Shown: positions 12,071 through 25,000 of the stretch, one piece after another
Layout of the letters: each line of letters starts with the position of its first letter
Numbering within the stretch: the stretch's first letter is position 1
From: Prinia subflava
Taxonomy: Eukaryota > Chordata > Aves > Passeriformes > Cisticolidae
Assembly (NCBI RefSeq): GCF_021018805.1
Contig: NC_086249.1
Span: 79,138,472-79,202,471 of the forward strand
Direction of reading: 5' to 3'
Length of the DNA: 64,000 nucleotides
The notes under the pieces: generated by a model
The model's database searches: none
What the model was told of the DNA's origin: nothing
What the model saw: only the letters and a program-made list of their open reading frames with translations
Made by a program: the position numbers and the translations under genes

Positions 12071-15000
12071 TCTCAGTTTCTCTGTTTTAACAGTTTTAGA
12101 ACTAAGAAAAATCTATTAGAAAACACTTCATTTAAATAAATTCTGCAACCTTGACAAAGTATGTGTCTTTTACAACACATGGCACCACCTCCTCCTGACT
12201 TTGAAGGAAGAAGCAGGCAATGCTAAGGCATAAATCTCCTGGCATAATTCTTCTGGTGTCATTCAGACTAACATACATAGGAGTGCACATGCAGTCACAT
12301 ACCCAATATTGCTTGGCAGGTTTTTGTTAGAAAAGTTTTACTGGGCACATCCCATGTTTCCATTTTTAAAGCGTGCCCATCCTCAAGAATGTTGTATTGA
12401 AAAAATAGAAATTGAATACAGCTGAGATAAACAGATCACACTCCTCTGATCCCTGCAGGCAAAAACTGAAAAAACATTTCAGGCTTTGGTCTGATGCTGT
12501 GAGTGCTGTGCAGAGGCTTGTGCTTCCAAGGAGCAATGACTGGTGCAGACCATCGTTCCTCAAGTGGTCCTTCAGTGCCAGGACTGGAGCTCTGGGCAAT
12601 GCTGGCAAAACTTCCTCCACAGCCAAAAAGAGAACAAGGTGGGGGATGCAAGATCTGCTTTTTCCACCAGATGAATTCCCTGAACTGCTATACTTCATGG
12701 CCACATAAACACCTGGCTAAGCAAAGCATTGCAGTGACGTGGAGCTGGAAATGAGTATTCGAGGGGCTGGAGGGTCAAGAGCTACCTAAGGCCATCTAAA
12801 TAACACCAAATTTGTCACCAAATAAGAAGCCACACAATCTGCTGCACAATCTGCCACACCATACCACACTAAACTTTCAAGAGCCGTTCCACAGCCTGAA
12901 TTACAGACGAGAAGCAAACAGGAAGCATAGACAAATGGTGGAGCTCTGGCATCCTATGCCAAACCAATTAAGCAGTCAGGCCCATGGGTAAAATTGTCTG
13001 GAAAGAAAACAGCTTTGTGCCCTTCCTGAGTACAGCACAAAGAGAACTGGGAATACTGCGGGGATGGAAGGAGACCCAAGCCAACCAGCAAACTGCAGTG
13101 TGGTGGCTACACTGAGTTCTGTCCCCTCAGTGCCCCTGATTTTGCAGGTGTAGACGTCCCCAGATCACTTCCTAATAACTTTCCACTGAATGCAATGAAA
13201 GTGAAACCCATGTAGTTGTTCTCTTGTTAACAGTGAAGCTTTTAAAACTTGGGCATGTACATATGCAATCCTATTTTGTGCTGTATTCTTTTCCATTTGC
13301 AAGTCTGGCCTATGGTCATAGCAGTGGTAAGAGAAGAATAGAATGCCCCTTATATTTTAACCATCAGGTTGCCATTGTGAACATTAAATAGCATCCTGAC
13401 TGCCTCAAAATAAAAAGCACCAGCAAATATTTAATGCTACACAAAAATTAGAAAAGTCTGGAATTGTCTCTCATTCTCTAACCTTAATCATATCAACCTG
13501 TTCACATACGTGAGTGTATCAAATGCCAAAAGCCTGCTGGGAACCCATCCCTTTGCCAGCTGGTATGCACTATATTTTATCAGGACTCTTTTTTGTATGG
13601 GAAGCAATGAAAGAGCATCCACAGCCGTTTGACAAAAAAAAGATGAAAACCAGCAAAAGCAACTGGAATTTTCTGAGAACAAGCACACACACTGTGTGTT
13701 CATTTATTTTCCTGCAAACAGGGAAATAGACAAGAGGATGCAGCCTGTGAAAGCCATGCTTATCTAGGACAATATCACTGGGGCATAATATATTACTGCA
13801 GAGAAAGCACATGTACTTCCAGTTTTCACCAGGAAGAGAAGCTAACAGTTAGTCTGAGTACATGGAGCAAGCCACAGAGATTGACAAGGAATTTTGTTAC
13901 CAACTGTTCATCACCCCTTGAAGAAGTTACGTGCTTCACTGCACAGTGGTATCATTTTTTTCCCCACAGAAAGTGGAAAGAAATTCAGCACAGTGGAGGA
14001 GCAGATCAGCAAGCAAGGGGCCCAGAGCTGTGCCTACAAATGTCCTCTGCAGCCCTTGAGAGGGAAGAGAGAAAGAGGGCCTGTTATTCCTGCCTGGCTC
14101 ATTAAATGTGCTCTGGGCCATCCTGTTGAATGCCTTTCCTTCCTGCAGCTGAATCATTTTTTGACTGAAAAAGGAGTAAATTTTGCACTAGAAACTTTCT
14201 CTTAAAATACAACATTGGTGAAAGACAAGTGGGATGATACATATTATTAGTCTTTTAGTCTATGACTGAATTTAAACTCATGGGCTTAAATTTTCTTCTC
14301 ACTTTACTGCTCTTGCCGCTTTCAGCCTTGCCCGCTGTTTTTGCTCCCGACCAATATGCCAGCAGCTGTTTCCCTTCTACTGCTGCTTTTCCCTGGGTAG
14401 GTAAAGTGAAGTCTCTCTTAGCACTGAATTCTGCACTAAATAAAATTCTGCCTTTTTAATAATGAATCTTTCCCATTGTCTCTGGGGCCATGCACACAAT
14501 TAAGAACAATATGAAATTTAATTAACACATGATAATAATAAGGGTACTAATGTCACAGGGAGTTCTGAATACAAACCCCCCACAGTAAATGATTTGGGAA
14601 CTAGAGTGAAAGCCAGCTGCTAACACTTAGGTCCCAGATACCCAAGTGGCATTTCAACACCTGACCTCAAGTATCAAGGTACTGGAAGGAAAGAAAAGAT
14701 GATTGCCAAGCAATTAGAACCCAAGTGCTACAGACCTGTATAGGGTAATGCTGTAACGGGGAGTTATATCCATAGGTGGTGATGGAAGGACTGGAGTCTG
14801 GGCACTAAGAGCTCTGCCTGCCTGCAGCCTGCCTGAGGCACTGCCTGTGGTGGCACCACAGGTCACATTAAAGAGACATTTCTCAAAGGGCACACCTGTG
14901 CTAGCCACTGTGATGGACACAGGCCTGTCCTTTAAACTGCAAAACCCACTTCTGGTCACATAAGGTGTTATGTGTTTTGCCATGTGTGTCTACATCCAGA

Positions 15001-16214
15001 GTGTACTCTGCAGACCTGGAGTGTCTTCAGACATTGCTTGGGAACACCAAAGTGTACACACTAAGTAGCATCACAAGTACAATTTTTATTACTGAACCAA
15101 AAAGGATACTACAAGATAAAAGGGTAGTAGGTAGAGAAAGGAAAGAAACAACTGCTGCAGACAGCATTTTCATTGGGGGAAAACACTCACTTGCTAAGGT
15201 TTAGATAAATCTTCATTACAAAATCCAAGCACAAAGGTAGGCATCTGAAGTACGGTTAAAGTATTTCCATCCTCTTGCTTCTCCTGTCTTTTTCCCTCTC
15301 CCCAAGGAGCCAACACAGCTCTGGCAGTGCACACTGGCTGAGAAATGGGCTTCTATTCCTTAGACTGCAATCATGTGCGCGTGTCTTCTCATTTAAGCTC
15401 TTCCATTCTGTTTCTTTCAGAGACTGAGAAATCTGCTTTTGGGGAGAAGATTAAAAAAAAAAAAGTAGGGAAGCTCATTAGCAATTTGTTTAGAACTTGA
15501 ATGTCAGCATAGTCACTTATGTCTAAGTGACTAAAAGATGTATGTGAGTACTCTGACTTTCAGCAAGAGATACAGTGTTCTAACATCAGAATGAACAATA
15601 TAATTACTGTGTGTATGAAGACATATTGGTCTCCGTATAATGAGGTATTCAAATCTGCTCCACTTGAATCAGATCGCAGAGATATATTAAACACACATGG
15701 CGAAAGAATTCAGTGTAAGGGTAACCATGTGTTCTGCCAAGTCTTTCTATGCATGAATGGGCTGCCAGGGCACCATAGGCTACAGACAAAGTACAGGAGA
15801 GCTGTGTTCAGAGGTAGGGAAGTGAGGTTGCAAAGGTATTTCCTCTTCACTCTCTCAAACATGTGACTGTCTCCCTTTTCTCTTCCTCTTTCACAGGCTA
15901 ATGCACCTCAAAAGCAATTCCATCAGAATGTACTGTAACAGTACTGTATCATGGTTCCTTGGTATGGTGTATTACTGTGTATTTACAGCACCCAAGAGTG
16001 AGCTGGCTGCCTGTGAGGGGTAGCGATTGCAAAGGCTATTCTCAGTTTCGGTTGCAGACTTGTTTTCACAAGTTTGTGACGTTCTGGAAAACATGCCTCC
16101 CTCCCCAGTGCCACTGCAGCTATTTTCAAGCGGAGGTGCTTGAACCTGCTGGCTGGTGGCAGTGTGTGTGTGCCTGAAAGGTGCCGAGGATTGATTGACA
16201 CACTGGGAAGCCAA
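12071..16214. other. Intergenic, no gene seen
   Basis: Repeat-poor DNA. The stretch at 14470-14560 is rich in AATTAA-type motifs and might be regulatory. No coding exon is recognised, including in the frames at 12366-12754 and 13881-14205. Confidence 0.5.
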
Positions 16215-16330
16215 GGCTCGGGCCCCTTGCTGTGCCTGAGATCATGAGTACGATCAGGAGCAATCATTGTCAAAGCATAAAATGTCAATTTTTTGGCAGT
16301 GTTATTTCAACATCTAGATACTATGAAAAA
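16215..16330. promoter_or_regulatory. Candidate conserved non-coding block
   Basis: GATCATGAGTACGATCAGGA, then GCAATCATTGTCAAAGCATA and AAATGTCAATTTTTTGGCAG, contains TGTCAA (TALE/PBX-MEIS-like) and homeodomain-like motifs. It has no repeat or coding signature. The call is based on sequence texture only. Confidence 0.25.
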
Positions 16331-17869
16331 CATGGTAAGATGAAAACAGTAGCTGTTTTGCTTACTTGTAGAATTGTTTAAGCGTGGATACCGTAGCAGA
16401 TTGAGTTACACCCAGCTGCCAAAACAGACACGGAGAATGTTTCTGTGGGTCATGGAAAAGACTGAGTATGGGTGGCTGAGCTACTGCAGAGACCTCAGTG
16501 TGACAGATCAGAAAAACACAAATGAATCAAGGCCATGATTTCAGTCTCTGCCACTCACAAGTGAGCCTGTGGTTAGACGGACAAGTTTCTCTGCTCAGAG
16601 TGTTGACTGATTTTAAAGGAAATTTTGTCTTGCTTTTTGTTCCCAGGGCATATGTGATATTTATGATGTAATAAAAATGCATTTCTTTGGGTACAGCTGC
16701 TCATTTGTCTGTTGGGTACATGGGCATTATCAGAGGATGCTTCTCTTTTCCATATGTTGATGGAGGCAGAATTTCAAGGTGGCAGGAGCAAGCTGGGAAG
16801 GCAGGAGGAGTCCTTGCTCCTCTCTTGGCAGACACTGGGTCAGCATTCTGCAGAGCACTTATCAAGATGAGGATGGCAACTCATACAGAACATAGGTTCT
16901 GGGGAGAAAACATCAGTTCATGTGGCTGCTAGTGATACAAATGTGGTAAGAGATTTATCAGGAGAAGCCTGTCCATTTTTCAGATGTGAAAACTTGCTGT
17001 TTTGAAATAGAAAAGAGAGTGAGACCTATCTATCTCTTCAGAGAACCACAGCTGCCAGAAGAAAAGGTGTCAGATGTGGTTACCACACCCAACTCTTTTA
17101 GAGGCTTCAGTGGTATCTAGGGAAGGGGAAGAGTCAAAAGGATTTAATAGAAATAGCATGTGTACAACATCTCTTAGAATAAAGCTCTGACCTTGTACTT
17201 TATTTCACTTAAAGATGTAGTAGAGAGTTTATTTGTGCAGAACTGGTGAGGTAAAGCTGCAGTTTTAGAAAAAGCTAACTATGGATGGTTCCTATCCTCT
17301 TTTGTTTCATACAACTCTTTGAAGTCTATGTGATGTTTCAAATACTAAACTGGGATTCAGATGCCAAGCTCGGTTTTTAATGCACATTTGAGTTAATAGC
17401 TCAAATATGTACAGCTAGACTACTGAAAACCTTTTCTCATAGCAATATTTTAATACTGAGATCAGCTATAACCCTATACTGCAACTCCATCGAAAGGAAA
17501 ACGTACACTGTGCTTTAGTTAAAAAAAAGAGACACTTTCTTGCTTTTCAAAAGCAAGTGTAGTAATATTTATTTAGCACAATGATGGATTTCTCTCCAAG
17601 ACACGAGGTTCCCTTTCAGTTTCACCAACTGTATCTGAAGGGCGTGGAAAATCAAATAGGGACAAATAAGCAGATAGTTAGGCTGGATTGATAGACTGAC
17701 TTCATCGACAATGTTTGTCTGGCTAAAAACTCCCTTTCATCATTAGAAGAGTTAGTTCATATCCTCACCCCGTGGAAGTGGTTAGCTTTTAATTCATTCA
17801 AGAGATGATATCAAAAAATAAGGTATTTTTTACAATCCCAGCCCCAAAATAATACTGCTAAACAATACA
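16331..17869. other. Intergenic, no gene seen
   Basis: AT-rich, repeat-poor sequence between two candidate regulatory blocks. No gene or recognisable repeat. Confidence 0.5.
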
Positions 17870-18345
17870 TAATTCATATCTCTTCAGAATTCTGAATGTG
17901 GTCAGAAATAAATAGCAGCACAGTCATTTAAGAGCTATTCTCATTGAAAAAATGTAATTAATTGGTGTCATGCACAAAATATTTCTTTGAGGGGGGGAGC
18001 AGCATTGCTTTAATTACAAGTAATTGTTCTCAAAATCATGTAGCTCATAAGTTTTGCAGACTAGACAGTGATTATGCATCAATACACTAATCTATCACCT
18101 TCATTATTTTAGTCATCTGGGTGTGATCATCAAATTTTGGAGTGTAACCCAGACAAGAAACCAGACATATCTCATGATTGTGTTCTTTCCAAATCAGTTT
18201 GTTTTAGATGCAGTTTGCACTGGTCATGCAAATTGCAATGCTTTTGTTTCAAATAAAGATGATAATTTAAATTAATTTCCCCTTTGTATATTATTAGATG
18301 ATAACAATGGAAAGGATATTTTTGTGACTGCACAATGGCCTGGAG
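17870..18345. promoter_or_regulatory. Candidate SOX/POU/homeodomain enhancer
   Basis: The block is repeat-free and AT-rich. It contains an exact octamer ATGCAAAT (18226-18233) followed within 10 bp by a SOX-like CTTTTGTTT. ACAATGG (18304-18310) is a second SOX-like motif. AATTAC-AA-GTAATT (18012-18025) is a palindromic homeodomain pair, and there are several TAATTAAT/TTAAATTAATT motifs. SOX-POU composites are typical of neural enhancers. Motif matches in AT-rich DNA are common, so function is inference. Confidence 0.4.
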
Positions 18346-18589
18346 GGCATTCAGAAGACCCCAATATTCCTACATTTTGTCACAGACCTTCTTTGTAGAC
18401 AGGAGATCTCCCTTTATTAATTTTGTTCAAACTGCCCAGTGAACATACAGGGAATCAGCTATTGTACAGACCAAGCAGCCTGACCAGCTCATTGCTCTCT
18501 ATCTTAGACATCATAGTGGTGTGATCCCCACACTGTTCATCTTTAGGTGCTCTGTTACCCTGGGGAAATGACCCAAACCTCCTCCCAGC

Positions 18590-19110
18590 TTAGGAATGAG
18601 GAAACCTTAAATCATTGGCGTTTGTACAGCTTACTATTGGATCTATTTAAATGAAAGTATCTACCCAGTCACAAATTATTGTTGTTACCATTATAGCTAG
18701 GTAAATGCAGAGCTGTATCTGTTATTAATTGAGGCAGGGCTCATCCCAGCCTTTAGTCATCCCTATCTGAGATACCACATAAGCACCCATGTAAAGCAAA
18801 GTTAAGCAGAGGATTAAGTGCTGTCCTGCATAAAGATGGTTTAAGTACATGTTTCCTGAATCGCAGCATAAGCTGTTATTTTACTACTGCAGTACTGCTT
18901 TTTCTACCTCATTAAAATGAGAAGATGTTTGCATAAATTCCTCATATTGACACACAAGGCTATGCCTGTCTCCCTGAGAATTTGGAGATTTCTTTCCCTT
19001 TCCCCCAAATTAATAAGTGCTGTCACCTGCATCGCTAAATACCAATTTGCTGCTTACCGCTAACAAGACCTCCACGTAATGTAGCTAACACTAGTATTTC
19101 AAAAATAGAG
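18590..19110. promoter_or_regulatory. Candidate conserved non-coding block
   Basis: No repeats or open frames are seen. Many short AT-rich factor-type motifs occur (ATTTAAATGAAAG, CAAATTATTGTTGTTACC, TTATTAATTGAGGC, CCCAAATTAATAAGTGC) between moderately GC-rich stretches. The texture resembles deeply conserved non-coding DNA. I cannot demonstrate conservation. Confidence 0.3.
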
Positions 19111-19673
19111 CTCTCCTGTTCCCAGCATGTCTGACAAGAATACATTAGAGGCACCTGTTTCTGGCACCAATATTTTGTTTTCTCTTTATCTACCTGGGAA
19201 GAAAGAAGTCTAAAGCAGTGAAATTTACCTTGAAAACAAAGCTAATGTGAGCACAGGAATCTGTTTCCCCATCCTGCATTCCCTATTTCAGCCCTCTCCA
19301 ATCGTATGGAGATTTTAGAAAGCAAACACTAAAATCATATCCATTTGAGTGAAAAACTAAAATTATCTCTCTTAATAATTTTCATTTGAAAACAATCAGG
19401 GAGCAGGAAATCTTTTAATTATGTTTGAAACTATGAGACTGGCTCTGTACTCACCAAGTCAAAGACATAAATACTGCATTATACTGCAAACATACTGAAA
19501 ATAACATCAAGCTTAAAAAAAGTTCATCATACCTATTATTTATCTGGGTCAAGACCAGTAACAATAGTACAATAGAAACTCAAAACTGTAAAATCTAGAT
19601 GTTCCTTTACCCCAAAGGATGTGAAATGGTACAATATGCTTCCATATCCTTTCTTTGTATTGCAAGAGTAGTT
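19111..19673. other. Intergenic, no gene seen
   Basis: AT-rich DNA between the candidate block ending near 19110 and the ERVL-type LTR fragment. An AT-rich, motif-dense stretch lies at 19320-19420. No open frame of note and no recognisable repeat. Confidence 0.5.
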
Positions 19674-19765
19674 CTTGTCCTGGTTTAAGGTTGGATGGAG
19701 TTAACTTTCTTCCTCATAACTGTTATAATATATTGTGGGATAGATTCCTTCAGTCCTTAGTTTCA
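19674..19765 (+). mobile_element. Old ERVL-type LTR fragment (5' end)
   Basis: TTGTCCTGGTTTAAGGTTGG followed by ATGGAGTTAACTTTCTTCCT resembles the conserved start of avian ERVL LTRs (recalled as TGTCCTGGTTTCAGC followed by GGGATAGAGTTAATTTTCTTCCT). Similarity fades after about 19765, and no TATA or polyadenylation landmarks are visible. It is a degraded fragment. Confidence 0.5.
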
Positions 19766-21641
19766 GATAGTTGTCCTGTATACTTTGACACCTCAGGGAG
19801 ATTCCTTGGATCCCTTCAATATCAGTAGAGGGAAATCTATTTTGAAGCTCAATTCATCTAGTCAGATGTACATGTCAGCCCTAGGAGATGCTGAGCAGGT
19901 ACCTCCTAAAGATGCCTATTTCTATGTACGTACTTCAAAAAGAGCCTTATGTGGTGTAAACATCTGGATGGAAATAACTGTGGTTAGTTAGATGAATCCC
20001 AGGATTCTGGGAGCTCAGGTGAACCCTCAGACTTCACAAGTCTGCTCAGCTGCTTTTACTAGGCTCTACCTCTGTCCATTGACATTTGTTTTATTTGGAT
20101 GTCTTCTATTTGAAAACAACTGATTTGTGCTTTTATCCCAGTGACAATGACAATGTAAGCTGACAAAGTACTTTCATTACATGAATGTCTGTCCTGTCTA
20201 GGATGGTTTGTGAATTCCTTTCAGCTTTCCCTAGCACTGAGCAGCAGATTTGAATAATCTTAGGGATTTGATGGATTTGATGCTATACTTGACTCAGTGG
20301 TGTTCACATTAAAAATATCTAAAATATGTCCATTGACCAACAAGGAAATTGTGTTGGGTCTTTTTGGTGTGCTGTCATGAAGACAGCCAAGACAGCACTG
20401 TAAATCAATAACATTCATTTAAATGAAACCCATTGACATTAGTTGGGAATACAGATGTAAAATCATTTATTTTCTTACTCATCTGAGAAATTTTACGTGG
20501 TATAAGTAAGAAGGGAGTACCCAAATAATGCATTTTGGGGGTGAGGGGGTGGTTATCCTGTAATCTTTTGGTATTTCTGTCATGTGAAATACAGTCTCCT
20601 CATTCTCCTTATGATTTATAAGGTGTTTCAAGTAGGATCTCTTATTGAATGTTCACTCTTATCCCAGTCTGATGTTCAAATAATGACCACTTATAAAAAG
20701 AAGCAGCAAAATATATTGACTAATCAAATCTTCAAACAAGATTGTTTAACACTTGTTGCAATTAATTACTATTTCATTATATTTGTCTCTGCTCAGCTTT
20801 CTAGTAGGATTTTCAGACACGTGGTTTTCAAGAATCTGGCACTTCTAAGACAAATTTTGCAGAAGTAGTTCCGATAAATCTTTGTAAGGTAAATATGTAA
20901 CAGAATGACCTCAGACTGAAGTTTCCCTCTTGCCTGTATTCTTGAGTAAGGATCTAAGTTTGCAAAAGCTGCCTTGTTTAAATGAGGCATTCGCGTTATA
21001 AGGTTGTATTCATTTTCTTTTACCAAGTTAGTCATCTTTTGACCATTTCATCTCCTCCTAGATCATGTAGCAATAAGGAATAAAGACACTTTATGGACCT
21101 AATTTTTCAAACACTTACCTCACTGTACACCAGAAGCGCCTCCCTTGTAGTCATTAAGTCTGATTTCTCTTGTACTCCATTCCTGCCTGGCTTCCAAAAA
21201 AATGGGGCATGGGAAGGGGTTGGGGATCTCTTCTGTCCCTCTCCCCAGGCCTCTTCAAGTTGTGGCTTACAACAGCGTTGCCATTCTCAAGGCTCACACG
21301 GGTGTAATACAGCACCAAGCATAAGGAGCCCCAAGACTTGGAGAGTCCCTTTTTAGAATTACACACATTTTACAGTTACTTTGAGTCTCATTGTGAACAA
21401 AAGGACGCCATGCATTGAAACTGGCCCTGTTTCTTTTGTGTTCACAATTGTTAAAGAAAACAGGTCGAGTCTTCACAAAAATTTAAATTTGCTGAGAAAA
21501 GAAAAAGCCGCAGCCAAGTGACACTTTGATTATAATTAAAAACTTTTCAGTTGATTTAACAGTTGACTTTAGGCATTTTTTTAAACTGTGGAAATAGCAG
21601 TGCTTTTAAGATAATGAACATTGTATGATTGCTAATGAAAT
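19766..21641. other. Intergenic, no gene seen
   Basis: Sequence after the LTR fragment; part of it may be further decayed LTR that I cannot recognise. The 94-aa frame at 20584 is AT-rich and matches no known domain. Confidence 0.45.
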
Positions 21642-21717
21642 CCACATATGCATACATATACATATATATACCACATATACACACTGTATATGTATGCATG
21701 TATATATATATATGTGG
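21642..21717. repeat. Palindromic AT/CATA microsatellite
   Basis: A 76-bp alternating purine-pyrimidine tract of TA and CATA units is bounded by CCACATAT (21642-21649) and its reverse complement ATATGTGG (21710-21717). The arms also share GCATACATATA/TATATGTATGC, so the whole tract can fold as an imperfect long hairpin. Confidence 0.8.
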
Positions 21718-21919
21718 TCTTTATGCTATACATTAATCTGTCTACTACATAGATATAGAGTCCTCTTAAGTTTACTTAAAAAGAAATCAAATGTTAGGGA
21801 AAGCACATTTTTTTCAAATGTGGCTCTAATTGTCTTTTGTGAATGTTCTATAATCATTACTGATTGTTTACAAACCTTGTGTGGAATGGCTTTATGGCAA
21901 TAGAGGGGGTAACATACCT

Positions 21920-22035
21920 TCATTGTTTATAAAATGACAGCTCTTAATGGACCATATTAGCTTTAACACAAACTATTAAATCCTTTTCATTAAATTATTC
22001 TGCGCTCTATTTTGGAATCTTGTTAGCTCTGGGAA
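21920..22035. promoter_or_regulatory. Candidate conserved non-coding block
   Basis: TTTATAAAATGACAGCTC, TTAATGGACCATATTAGC and TTTCATTAAATTATTCTGCG contain a TGACAG MEIS-like site, a CCATATTAG box near the SRF consensus and ATTAAATTA homeodomain motifs. No repeat is recognisable. Confidence 0.25.
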
Positions 22036-25000
22036 ATAGGTGCAAACTCCTAAGGAAATATGAGCACACATTGAGACCATTATAGATAATGTTTATTAAA
22101 TAAGCCTCTGAGGATGTTTTTCTTGGGTTGCTCTCAAGCATTTTGAAGGAGTCGTGTTCCATGTTTGAGGTCCCATGTTTCTTCCTCTTAAACTATGAGC
22201 AGCTGTAGCACATGACCTACTTCTGTAGAACCCTGTAATGATTTCCTTCCTTCAGTGGCTTCAGGAGTCCCTCTTCTGCCCTGTGAAAAAAAGGGACAAA
22301 TATTTTAATCCAAGCAAAATGCTAAAGCAGGTTTTGTTGGTTTCAGGGAAGAAACTCAATACAGCTACATCACCGAGCGTAGGCCTCAAATTGGAACCAT
22401 CTGGCCTGCAGAAGTACCATGAGATTGTTGGGAAAGGCATGGATATTTTTGCCTTGGGCTGTAACACATACACCTGCAGAATGGGTAGACATGTTAGCAG
22501 ACAAGCTGGACTCATGTAGCAATACAAGCCTTCCCTCACAGCGCTGTGGCAGTGCTGGGGTTTGGAAATTACCCTGATATGTTTAATAAATGCAATCACT
22601 GTACTGCAGGCTCTCCAGATAGCAACTACTCATCTGCGCTTGCCATGAAGTTAATTCAGACAGGTCTGTGCTCCAAGGCCTGTGTCTTTTTGCCCTTCTT
22701 GCACAGATAGCTCCTTTGAAGACAAAATAAGGACAAGGGAAGGAAGACAGTAAGCACAAAATCATGCACTACATCTTAAGTCTGCCTCTTGCAGGAGGTA
22801 GCCTCATGTGATATTCATGTGAACTGGATTAGATTGAGAAGAGATTTGTGTTGGTAAATATTACATCTCTTGGAGAACACAAAAGAATGCAGGAGTCAGT
22901 GTAATCCATCCCCCTTGGTGGGAGATTTGTAAAATCTCTAAGCTGGATGCAGAAGGAACAAGAAGCCACACACAGACTCTAAAGGTCATGACTCCAGAAA
23001 CTGTCAGAAAGAGTCAGTGCCCAAGCTCATCCAAAAAATGAACATGCATCTCACAGAAGCAGAAGGTGATATATCCTTTGACTGGGATGTTGTTAAACAA
23101 TTAAGATCACAGGTTTTACCAGAGCTCTGCACAGTGCTTGGTTTTCTGCCTGCAGGCTAGCGGATGGCAGAGCAAAAGACCAGAACGTGGCATTTGCACC
23201 TTTGTGATCTGCAGTTGCAAATACTACTTTGCACCTGCAAATTTGTACCCTGCCCCTACAGGCACTTCAGACAAAACTCTGAGCAGCCTCTTGGGGCTAA
23301 AAGGTTAAGGCCTGTAATAGCTGGACATTAATACTGTGTTATTCTTCTTTCAGCAATATAATGCATACAACATCCAAGGCAAAATATCTGTTGCTGGGTT
23401 AGAGAGTGTGGTTTCTCATGTTATACAGTAAAAACACAGAAGGGGAACAGGCTTGCCCCCAGATTTCTCTCACTCCACTCAGAAATCACACTGACTGTAT
23501 CAGAATTTCAATGGGGAAAGTTTACACCCTGAATCTCAATCTGTACTTTCCCATACTCCTGAAGAAGTGCAAAGAGAACATTTTGGCCCAGCTCTGCTTT
23601 CAATGTATCTATATTGCTAGCATCTGGAGTCACGTAAGTGGGCTATCCCAGCCCTGAGCCAGGGAATAAAATAGACAGAATGTGCACAAGATTGCAGTCT
23701 AGTCCTTTGCAATGCAGAATTCTGAGCACTCCTAGTTCCCTAGTTGTCTTCTCTTTAGGAGATGTTGAAGTGTTTTCACAGATAAATCCTCAAGGTGACT
23801 TTTTAATTGTTTCACTGAGAGTTAAACTCAGGAAGAGATAAACCAAGACTATGTCCAGTGTGTTAATATCAAGTGTGAAATCTCTATCTCTCATCTCCTT
23901 CACTCCTCTGTAAATGTGAAGCAGCTCTACAAAAACCTACAGAACAGTGTCAGGGTAAAACAGATGATGGAGAGAGCAAAATATTTTTTCTGAGATCTAT
24001 GGAAACATTACAGAGATTTTCATGGACAGTCAAAAATAACAGGAATAAAGGTGCAGCTATCTCAAAGGATAGTGCTCTGAAATGGCTTCCTCAGTTTCCA
24101 ACTTACTCTTGCCTGATTTTGGAAAGGAAATCTGATGTGATGTATTGACACATAAGAAAGGTGGGGTATAGCACATTTTGCCATATACAAACTTCCTTCT
24201 GGACTCATATTTGATTTCCTTCTGCTTTTCACCATACCTTGGTTCACCTCACAGCAGCTTCCCACTGCTGTCCATGCAAGCCACGGCAGCTTTGCCTAAT
24301 ATACCTCTCCAACAGTTTCCAATGCTGTTCCAGAAACAAGATGAGAGTTAATGAGGCTCAACACACTTCCTATCATACTTTATGGAGAAAACCCCTTGAG
24401 TGAGAGCAGGAAATCCATCTTGTAAGAATTACAATGTGGTCTCAGTTCCTCAACTAGAAGCTGAAGAAAATATTGATATTTTTCAAAATACCAAATACTA
24501 AGCGTAGGGGTTCCCCAGCCAAATATCCCTTTGGTGCAACAGGACAATTTTTCATTTCAGTGTCATTTAGATTTCTGAAATAATTTATTATATACTTGAA
24601 GAATGTTAAAAATTTCCCTACACCAAATTCTACTAACTCTATTTATGCAGGCTGTGCAAAGGCAATCCCACTGCTGACAGGAAGAAAGGGTGCTGTTTGC
24701 TGTGAGGGAGGGCAGAATCTGACCCTTCTTCAAAACCTTCTGAAGGATGGGGAAAAGCAAGAGCGCCCAGGTTTCTCTAAGTCCATTTTGACAAATAACT
24801 AAACTGATCTTGTGATCTAACCAGTAAACCAAGGAGGTTTACCACTGCCTTGCTAAATGCCTTTAAAAAACAGAAATTCCTCCATCACGTTCTGGGAATA
24901 ACAACAACAGAAAAGAAATCTTTATGAGAGGAAAGCAAATGCACCTGCAAACTTGTGGACCAGGTAAAAAGGATTTGCAAGAATAAAAAAAGTACTTTCT

